A stretch of DNA of 64,000 bases from Ischnura elegans (lineage: Eukaryota; Arthropoda; Insecta; Odonata; Coenagrionidae): assembly GCF_921293095.1 (NCBI RefSeq), contig NC_060246.1, positions 11,488,001 through 11,552,000 of the forward strand, in the 5' to 3' direction. Positions 56,546-64,000 of the stretch are shown here, piece by piece; position 1 is the first letter of the stretch, and each line of letters opens with the position of its first letter. Position numbers and translations under genes: made by a program. The notes under the pieces were generated by a model. That model searched no databases and was not told where the DNA came from. It saw only the letters and a program-made list of their open reading frames with translations.

Positions 56546-56789
56546 TGCAACCATTAATCAAACTCATTTGGTTATTAACAGAAAAATAAATTTAGTAATT
56601 TTATGCATTTATGTTATCACAACTCTATTTATTTTCTAACAGAATTTTAAAAGAAGCCACACTAATAAACAGCTTCAGAATACTTCCACAAAGATATCAA
56701 ATTTAGGAAATTTAATATTGTTATTCAATATAACTTAAAAGTTAAAACACCAATTGACATAATATGGGAAAATTAATTACACACTAATG

Positions 56790-56938
56790 CTACAAAGAAG
56801 TGAGAACTGCACTACTGATTAGGATGATCAATATGATGGCCTTTCTTCTAGGCATCCCTAATTTGTCATGTCTAAGCCAATGCTTGTAATTTTCTAGTTC
56901 CTTAGATGAAGCACTTAGGTGATAAAGTCGCGCTGCAT
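56790..56938 (-). CDS. DUF4806-like domain, second half
   Basis: Acceptor CCTTCTTTTACAG precedes two bases that complete, with the G ending the upstream exon (57234), an aspartate codon; AARLYHLSASSKELENYKHW then LRHDKLGMPRRKA follows, open to a TAG at 56790-56792. The 'KELE---KHWLRH-K' segment corresponds to the C-terminal 'E-E---I--WLRHAK' end of DUF4806, a domain of unknown function common in arthropod proteins. Exon phase and domain order agree with the upstream exon, supporting real splicing. Confidence 0.5.
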
Positions 56939-57233
56939 CTGTAAAAGAAGGGGTATTCTCTATGACAATGATATCAACAACATGTAGTCCAATTAATCAT
57001 CATAGGTAATTTATAAAATTTTTGAAGGATCAATTTATATGGAAAATAAGGAAGAGATATGTTAGACAATAACTTATGTAGTGGGGATGAAGAGCTTAAT
57101 AATAAATAAGTCTTACTGAAGAAAGGGATAGATGTTTTTTGGGGTGTTTTCACAAAGAAATATCCTTTTGATTTAGAATTGCCTCAGATAGTATCTCTTC
57201 TCTAATGATGAAAAAATGTAATATAAAACTTAC

Positions 57234-57520
57234 CAAAAATTATTGTTTTCAGGCCAAGCTCAGAAAATACTCTTTTATTTTTGTAGCCTATCCAGCTATA
57301 GTTGGCTTCCAAGATGTCTTTCATGACATACCGGATAGTTCGTTAAAATCATTTATTTAGAAGTGTTGCCTCCAATTAGGGCCAACTCGGAAATCTGCAA
57401 TGAAATTAACAAAGTATACATTGTAATCTTCATTTTCAAAGGTAGATGCGTCAAGTCTTTCACAGAATTGTAAATATTCATGATGATAATATTTTATAGG
57501 AATCTGTCGCATGAGACATT
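57234..57520 (-). pseudogene. DUF4806-like domain, first half, disrupted
   Basis: The minus-strand frame reads YYHHEYLQFCERLDASTFEN then EDYNVYFVNFIADFRVG, meets a TAA near 57361, and after a one-base shift continues RTIRYVMKDILEANYSWIGY then KNKRVFSELGLKTIIF to a donor (G|GTAAG at 57233-57229). The 'YSW-G-K-K--F--L-L---I' pattern is characteristic of DUF4806. The stop plus frameshift suggest decay, or an unrecognised small intron. Upstream, GNNAGETIVIQNVS-type frames (about 57590-57530) may be part of the same gene. Confidence 0.5.
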
Positions 57521-58945
57521 TTGTATAACAATAGTTTCACCAGCATTATTGCCAGCATCTTCAGGTCTTATTGACAATTCAGTTATGTCCTGTTATGTAC
57601 ACTGCATTCACAAACTGACATCCAATATATATTAAAACCAGTTGAAATATTATTTTCCGAAGATATTATTTTTGCCCCAATTCCAACTTCTACTGAAATT
57701 GCCAGCAAATTGTGAAAATTGAAAACATTATAACTCTTTATGACTTTCATTGCAATTTAGGAATTCGTAAAAAATGTACTGAAGCACAAATCAATACCTA
57801 AATGATAATGATCGGAGAGAGTTAAATTGATGGTTATGTTTTGAACAGCTTATTAATTATTATAATTCTTCGACGTATTTCCAATGGTTATACATTTTCA
57901 AGAAAAAACTCTTCGTATACGATTTAATTGATATTGAGAATGATACTTTAATGCCATAACTAACTGCTAACAAAGTGGATTCTTCTGCGAGAACCCTGAT
58001 ATTTCCACTTAATCGGTCTGAATGGATTGTATTTTTACTATGGCCGCGAAAGCAAAGATCATGCTAAATTGTAATTAAACTGTGAACATAGTAATTAATA
58101 ATCTTAAATACTTATTGGACAGAAATTAGCGGTTCATTAATCGTATTAGTACATACGAAAGATTACATGCACAACCTCGGTGATTTACTAACGAATAGAA
58201 AAAACGTTCCATTTACTTACATTTACATGGTCAGCTCAGCAGATATGTGTTGATGCTGACAAGGATATATTCTTATATCTCTCTTCGTGCCGTTAGGATC
58301 CACTTTACCCGGTAATTCAGTACACAGAAACAGACAGGAACTTAATCCGGCGTCGATTTAAAAAGTCCCTGAAATAGTATTCTACCAATTCCTTTTTGCC
58401 AGTCTTCATTGCGAAACACGGATTATTTACCTCTTCCATTGCGTACTTCAACGTAAATTTGCTTGTAAAATAAGATTCTACAGCATAGCTTAATTCGCAA
58501 AGTCACAAAATACAGTAGCTGCGAATGTTTCAGCGCGACGGTTGTTGGGACATGGTATGCAAGATGGTCGCCGGTCGCTTTGGCCTTTGGCGCAAGTTTC
58601 AAAATACGATATTTAATCCTTTATATTAAAAAATAATAATTACATAATATAATGGTATCGCGACACAGTGGTAAAATTGTGATGACATTTGTGTCCCCAA
58701 AAATAGTGATTGATGTGTATATATTGAGTACACTTCTGGTGCATGAATAGACTGGTAATAGTGGTACAATCTGTGTAACATCTGATGCATCACATTGAGT
58801 ACGGCTGTGGTATCAATGATGTACAGGATGTACAGACTGTACGATTTGTGTAACTTTGTGAGTAGAAAAGTGTAGTAAATGTGTAATTTTACATAATGTA
58901 CCATATTTTTACACATATTTGTTACACAGATTTTTCGCCAGGGTC

Positions 58946-59215
58946 CGCACCTTCCATCACTTCTAAAACTCATGAATAGTTATCGAAAAGCTGTATAGTT
59001 TTGCCATGATTATCAGAACAACAACTGTACCATGAGAGCCGCATCTTTTATCACTTCTAAAACTCTTAAATAGTCATATAACGCCATGCTTAACAGAACC
59101 ACAAATTTCACCAGTCCAACAACGTTGAATAGTTATCGAAAAGGAAAAACTTTTCCGTGATTAGCGATAGCAATTTCACCAACAAATATCTCACACGTCT
59201 TCATCTAAGAAAGAC
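58946..59215 (+). repeat. Degenerate tandem repeat of about 94 bp
   Basis: TCACTTCTAAAACTC recurs at about 58957 and 59051 and GAATAGTTATCGAAAAG at about 58973 and 59123. It begins three bases after the right terminal repeat of the 3.2-kb unit. Confidence 0.5.
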
Positions 59216-59384
59216 TTCTTGAACATACTAATTAATATAATTCTGGTTTTGCATTAAGCCAACATAAAACGTGTTTTTCACAACAGAAACATGTCACTCA
59301 TGTTTATACAAGAACACGGGGATTTCACTTCTCACAAACAAACCTGCGTGATACACAACATCCGACAATGCTTGTAGTTTCTTG

Positions 59385-59500
59385 TCGGCGACGCACAGTG
59401 TGCTGAAATCGAAAAAAGCTGGACAAAACCTCAAAATCGATTTTTTCGAGTGCGGCGAATGAAACATTCCACAGTTGTCAATACATTAGTGCATTTTTTG
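59385..59500 (-). repeat. Dispersed repeat shared with 38926-39040
   Basis: Reverse-complement copy of the 38926-39040 unit, with AAAATCGATTTTTTCGAGTG as the landmark on the plus strand. Confidence 0.6.
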
Positions 59501-59735
59501 ACGCAAACCGTTTTTCATAGGTAAATTTTTTAAACAAATTACTTGGCCTCAAAGTTGAACAAATTACGCAAAAATTGCCCTCGTTGAATTTTTTCCAAAA
59601 TTCAGCGTGTTCAAACTAATGCCATACTTTTTGTATTAATTCAATAGAAACAAAAATTTACAATGTCATCATGCGGTTTTTATTGTTAATTTTTGGCAAC
59701 TTTCACGACTCAGTTGTATTATTTGTGGCCGATTC

Positions 59736-60200
59736 GATACAAATTGGAGGACTCTGTTTTTCGTCGAAATTTTGTGTTCGTGTAGGATTATAAAAAAAAG
59801 GATCACCGAGTTACCTCGAGATATTTACACCACATATACAACAAAACATATAGAGTATGGTACCAAAAGGAGAATTGCAACCACCTGCGACGCCGAAATT
59901 AAGATCGATTTATTGAACGTGCGGCAAAGCTCGCAGCTAGCTGTTCGCCACGGGGAATATCGTGCTCGACAGATATTGGACCTTGAATCTTTTAAAGCAG
60001 ATTAATGGCATAAAAGCTATAATATGTTAGTACCACATTTCATTTCCAGTTCATACAACCTAATGTCTCCGCTGTATTGCGATATTTATCGTTGATACGA
60101 TACAAATTGGAGGACTCTCTTTTTCGTCGAAAGTTTGCGTTCTTGCACGATTATAAAAAAGGATAACTGAGTTACCTCGAGATATTTGAGTTGAATTACA
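59736..60200 (+). repeat. Two-copy tandem duplication, period 363 bp
   Basis: GATACAAATTGGAGGACTCT at 59736 and at 60099, each followed by TTTTTCGTCGAAA, a GATTATAAAAAA tract and GAGTTACCTCGAGATATTT. Similarity continues weakly beyond, so each unit is probably longer than the clearly matching 100 bp. Confidence 0.7.
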
Positions 60201-60889
60201 TCAAATGTTTTAGAGTGTCCATCCAAAAAAATCAACTACGACCGTTAGCATCAAACAAAATAAAAATCGATGTTTTGCCCCGCACGTAGTCTGCGGTAGC
60301 TCCGCAATGGTATGGCGAAACAAAGAATCGTTCATTAGTGTGTCAAACACAACAAAAAACCATGTACAAATTCGTGAGGCGCATTGAAGTTTTTAAACCT
60401 CAAGTTAAAATGGGGCATTTAATGGCAAACAATAAATTATAATATTAACTCTATAATTATAGATATTTTGGGCAGCATAAAATACACGTTTTCATTTTCT
60501 CAATAACGAATACTACAAAGAGTTCTTTCCTCCAGTCGGTCTCTAAATGTGTTTCACACACTGCGCATTTAAAGGGGTTGAGAAAAGTCCCCACTCGAAT
60601 AGCTAACGAACAAATTGATCCGAGTTTCAGGGGTAAATAAGATGTAATTAGGGTATTAACATTCATGATTATACGGTATGTCCAATTAATAACTTTTCAA
60701 TGCTATTCCCCATAATTACAAACATTATAACCAGAGCAGCTATCACAGAGATACCGGATTGAGAATCAGCAGTACTTGGAACACAGTCATCCGCAACATT
60801 TCGTTATCTTCCCCCTCCTGTGCCCCTCCTCACACCCTCCGCCCGCCCCTCCCACCTGACATAAAAAAGGCAGCAAAAACATATATCCC

Positions 60890-60975
60890 AGCATCATTCC
60901 CTTGAAGAAGTGACCAGCAGTCGGTCGCGAAACGTCGGGGCAATCTCCATTACGACACGCGGCATACACCCGTAT
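60890..60975 (+). repeat. Penelope-type terminal repeat with hammerhead-like core
   Basis: CATTCCCTTGAAGAAGTGAC then CAGCAGTCGGTCGCGAAACG and TCGGGGCAATCTCCATTACG... matches the right half of the fold-back at 38327-38528. The stem GTGACC/GGTCGC between CTTGAAGAA and GAAAC is the layout of a hammerhead stem II; the conserved CUGA box reads UUGA with an added A, so it is probably inactive. Confidence 0.5.
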
Positions 60976-61292
60976 GTGACTCTATGTTTAATCTTTATGC
61001 AGTTATTTACACCAAACTCTTTCGTAAAATTTACTAAATAAAGAAATATCGAACAGTTTGATAAAATTTATCAAGAACGTTTGATATATTAGAACAAGGG
61101 GCTTCATAATTTGCATCAGAGATTAAGTTCATTCAACAAAACTACTCCCTATGAAACCAGTTTGATATTTTTAACAAATCCTATTTTCTGTAGATTTATT
61201 CGTGGTGATGATATTTATAGGTCAATAAAGCGAGTAAACGTTATTGACTCCTTTTTCTGGAGGAAATAAACAGTGCTTACCAACTTACTTAA

Positions 61293-61682
61293 ATCACGTA
61301 CACCAACGATTACAAACTAAAACAACTTTTAGGCACCAGTAAAGATAAAATACCTCTTCAAGAAAAATCCGGCATATGTCAGATTAATTGTAATTCCTGC
61401 CAAGCTTCCTACATAGGTCAAACAAGACGCAACATTCTCACCAGATACAAAGAACACCTCTCATATTACAAAAACAATAAACCTGAGAAATCCAGCATTG
61501 CACAACACCTTACGGACACAGACCACGAAATTACCCTAGACAACCTTATTCTATTGAACCAGACATCAAAACACCTACTCGACGCATGCGAGAGCATTTA
61601 CATTTATAAAAACAAAGGGAAACTCCTTAATAGTGATGAAGGTCCCATCCCATATTCTTCTCTATTTTCTCTATTGCACTGA
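61293..61682 (+). pseudogene. Penelope-like GIY-YIG endonuclease fragment
   Basis: The frame reads DYKLKQLLGTSKDKIPLQEK, then SGICQINCNSCQASYIGQTR and RNILTRYKEH, the full GIY-YIG entry with its C-x2-C spacer and downstream R...EH, followed by an open C-terminus to TGA at 61680-61682. Its upstream edge is a TAA at 61290, and no RT lies upstream, so it is a 5'-truncated copy. The GIY-YIG domain nicks DNA for retrotransposition. Confidence 0.75.
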
Positions 61683-61796
61683 GAACGTTACGCCCACAGT
61701 TATTTCCCACTCCGTAACAGTCATCCTTACGTCACGGTACACCACCCTCCGTCCAATTTAAACCATCCCTTCCCCCCCCCCCCCCCCTTCTTTACC

Positions 61797-61858
61797 TCCG
61801 TCCGTTAACTACAGCGGGAGAAATCCGTCCGTTAACTACTAAATACAGCGGGAGAAAT
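61797..61858 (+). repeat. Short tandem duplication
   Basis: CCGTCCGTTAACTAC...ACAGCGGGAGAAAT occurs twice (27 and 34 bp, the second with a 7-bp insertion). A run of 16 C lies just upstream (61772-61787). Confidence 0.75.
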
Positions 61859-62003
61859 TTATTCGAAGGGCACAATTGCTCATATTAATGACGAAACGGC
61901 GACACTGATTGAAAAGATTGAACACTAATCCGACGTCAATATACCTGTGTGAAAAGGGAGATATTTTGACTCAGAAATACGCCCATATAACCTGAAATAA
62001 AGT

Positions 62004-62203
62004 CAGGGACGGATCCAGGATTTTTTTCTGGGAGGGGCACAAGCAAGCCCGTATCCAGGATTTTGTTCTGGGTGGGGCACAACGATACCTCGTAATACAA
62101 AACGAACGCAATCATAATGGGACCGTATTAAAAATCTTGCATATTTTTGAGGGTCTGGGGGGGGCACGTGCCCCCGTGCCCCCCCCCCCTGGATCCGCCT
62201 ATG
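62004..62203 (+). mobile_element. hAT-type MITE (200 bp) with perfect 8-bp duplication
   Basis: AATAAAGT at 61996-62003 and 62204-62211 flanks the element exactly. Ends are CAGGGACGGATCCAGG and, in reverse complement, CATAGGCGGATCCAGG. The interior is G-rich at the left, C-rich at the right, and non-coding. Confidence 0.9.
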
Positions 62204-62282
62204 AATAAAGTTATTGATCGCTTATAAACATTTTCATATTTAAGCAGAATAAATAGCTTATATTCAACTTTATCGAGAAGAA

Positions 62283-62645
62283 TACGGTAGTTTCCTCCAT
62301 CAAAGAAAACGAAAGGCATTGATTGCTATTCGTTACCCACCATTAGGGTTTTCATAATATTATTTGGTTTTAGAAATCCCAGTTTAAACGAATGGTAATG
62401 ATCAATTTTAACCTCATTCGAAAAAGGCAAGATTGGCGCCCATGCGATTCCATTCCACGTACATCACAGGGACCTAGTTTCTACACGAGAGGATAGGAGT
62501 TTTACATCGTCTGAGATTACCAATGCATCCATGAGTCACAGAGCTCAGGGAAACATCTCTTAATAATCACTTATTAAAATTGTCTAAGTTCGGAAATTTT
62601 CCTTCGTTTGAGGTAGTAATAATCCACATTTAAGCCAAGCGTTAC
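62283..62645 (+). repeat. Dispersed repeat family 2, copy 2
   Basis: Second copy of the 49208-49590 repeat, same orientation, starting TACGGTAGTTTCCTCCATCA. Contains ATTGGCGCCCATGCGAT and CATCGTCTGAGATTACCAAT. No coding potential. Confidence 0.8.
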
Positions 62646-62803
62646 CTGCTACCGCCACCAGCGGCCACCGCCACCCCATGTAGATAATGTCAGTGAAAAT
62701 ACTTGTACTAATTTGAAAATACGGTACTTTATTGATTCTTAGTCCTAACAGTATATTCACAATGAAATGAATGATAATATATATATGTGCACAGACGCAT
62801 GCT

Positions 62804-62936
62804 TTTCCTCAAAACAATGCCCTCAGAAGCCAATAGCCGCACGTTGCTATGAGTGCGTTATATGCCTGCAATCTTTGCAAATAAGCACACGCAGCAACGG
62901 AGAACACGTATAAAAACGACTGTTGTTTTGAGGAAA
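62804..62936. repeat. Small inverted-repeat element
   Basis: TTTCCTCAAAACAA (62804-62817) is the exact reverse complement of 62923-62936, enclosing about 105 bp with further weak internal complementarity around GTTGCT/AGCAAC. No target duplication found. Confidence 0.5.
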
Positions 62937-62939
62937 CTG

Positions 62940-64000
62940 CGTTTAATATGGGTAATACCATATGAAAGCAACAAAACAACTTCTAAACTCTATTATACCG
63001 TGTAATACGCCCTTAAGATTACATATTTTTCCCATTTTTTGTTCAAATACATCCCATAGAGAGAGCTACATTGCAACCATTATCTGGTTCACTCAAAAAT
63101 AATTTTATGTCAACGAAATTCGCATTTTCCTTGGTTTTCGGGTAAATTTACTCAAGGAAGAGATTGCTAGAGCCCCGTATGAAGGTGTTATTTCCCATCC
63201 TCAATTTTCCTGGCGGAAATTTATCGTAGTCATGCATTACTTAATCGATTTCCTTTCCGGTAATTCTACAGCAATTCCATTGCATTGTATTACTCCTTCA
63301 AAGTCAAAAACCGGACATGTAGATCTGATTTATCATGAATCGAACATGTAATCGATGCATATGATGATTTTTTGGGGCGTTTGCTGGGAATTTTTTCTCC
63401 AGTCGATGAGAGATCTAGATAAACACATTCCTTTGCAAACATCTTCCCAATAATCAGTTTAAAATCACACCAAGCCATACCAGCAACTCTTTAGGAGTAC
63501 AGTGAAGTAGTTTTCTCAGCACAGTTCACTGAAAGTATGACTAAAAAGATAAAAAAATTGTGAGGCATATATTTTAATATTTGAAATGAAAATTTTTATT
63601 TTAGAGCTATGGAATTTTTGTAAGTTAGTACGGGATCGTAACTGGATTGATTCCCGAGTGAAGTAGATAGGTCCTTGGCAATGCAAGGGTGCAATAGAGC
63701 CTGGATAACCTCACTAGATGTTAAACATGTAAGACACTTAGGGTCCCAAATGCCTAAGTGTGGACCTGTTCACTTAGATTCCCCACGAAGAACCCGGGTG
63801 AATGCTTCTCCTCCAATTCTTCTAATTATACAATAAACTCCGAGTCTACAATTGGCAAATGCATGATACGATCTTTCTCTATTCTGCATAGTCTACAATT
63901 GTCGTTAACTAATCCACTTTTGATAGCAAAACCAATGGGATGGGAATGAAATGGACGCAAATGTCTTTGTGATCAAGAACGATCATTTCGATCGACTAAT
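62940..64000. other. No supported gene
   Basis: AT-rich, no recognised gene or repeat up to the window end. Confidence 0.35.

Larger units (their letters stand above)
55717..58943. mobile_element. 3.2-kb terminal-inverted-repeat unit enclosing a DUF4806-like gene
   Basis: CCCTGGCGAAAAA at 55717-55729 is the exact reverse complement of 58931-58943. Inside both ends, for about 320 bp, lie many degenerate copies of GTGTAAC, GGTAAC and GTACA; TCTGTGTAACTTTGTG-like blocks occur in direct orientation near both ends (55855 and about 58845). The interior is different: minus-strand exons of a DUF4806-like protein and, near 58530-58600, a GC-richer patch with CCATCTTGC resembling a promoter with a YY1-type site. 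No target-site duplication is obvious and no transposase is recognised, so the superfamily is unknown. It could be a composite or gene-capturing element. Confidence 0.6.

Overview
The window looks like a piece of an arthropod (probably insect) nuclear genome. It is AT-rich and gene-poor, has spliceosomal introns, and is crowded with transposable elements: CR1/Jockey-like, RTE-like and R4-like LINE remnants, Penelope-like elements with GIY-YIG domains, a Ty3/Gypsy element primed by tRNA-Ser, and piggyBac, hAT and pogo/Tigger DNA elements. The species cannot be named from sequence alone. There is no bacterial or organellar gene organisation.

Region 1-16 kb. The best host-gene evidence is three plus-strand exons (7588-7686, 8624-8703, 14603-14746). 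Their splice phases fit one another and they end in a stop codon. I do not recognise the protein. The elements in this region lie inside or just upstream of its introns: a TA-flanked pogo/Tigger-like element (1058-3059), a nearly full-length LINE with a broken ORF1 and ORF2 (about 3188-7535), and a complete, apparently young Gypsy element (8721-13699; 250-bp LTRs with one mismatch, 5-bp CTTTT target duplication, one open 1345-codon gag-pol frame).

Region 16-28 kb. Two copies of a ~300-bp hAT-type MITE occur here (a third is at 38.6 kb), one with a perfect 8-bp target duplication. From about 24.8 down to 20 kb the minus strand carries a series of acceptor/donor-bounded blocks, some of them tandem intron-exon duplications of ~360 bp, with stops in all frames. 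This is best read as a spliced non-coding transcript. A TTAA-flanked piggyBac MITE (26228-27056) and a tRNA-derived SINE-like sequence follow.

Region 28-43 kb. This is a graveyard of nested elements: two LINE remnants (one duplicated internally, one interrupted by a hAT MITE), a pogo-type transposase remnant, a piggyBac element with a recognisable but broken transposase C-terminus and intact TTAA ends, a fold-back made of Penelope-type terminal sequence, two Penelope fragments meeting tail to tail, and an RTE remnant.

Region 43-64 kb. This part is mostly unassigned AT-rich DNA with dispersed repeats shared within the window. The notable object is a 3.2-kb unit (55717-58943) with perfect 13-bp terminal inverted repeats (CCCTGGCGAAAAA) and repetitive subterminal GTGTAAC/GTACA motifs. 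It encloses minus-strand exons of a DUF4806-like protein. A further LINE remnant, a Penelope GIY-YIG fragment and an hAT MITE with a perfect 8-bp duplication complete the region. All family calls rest on motifs read by eye; no database search was possible.
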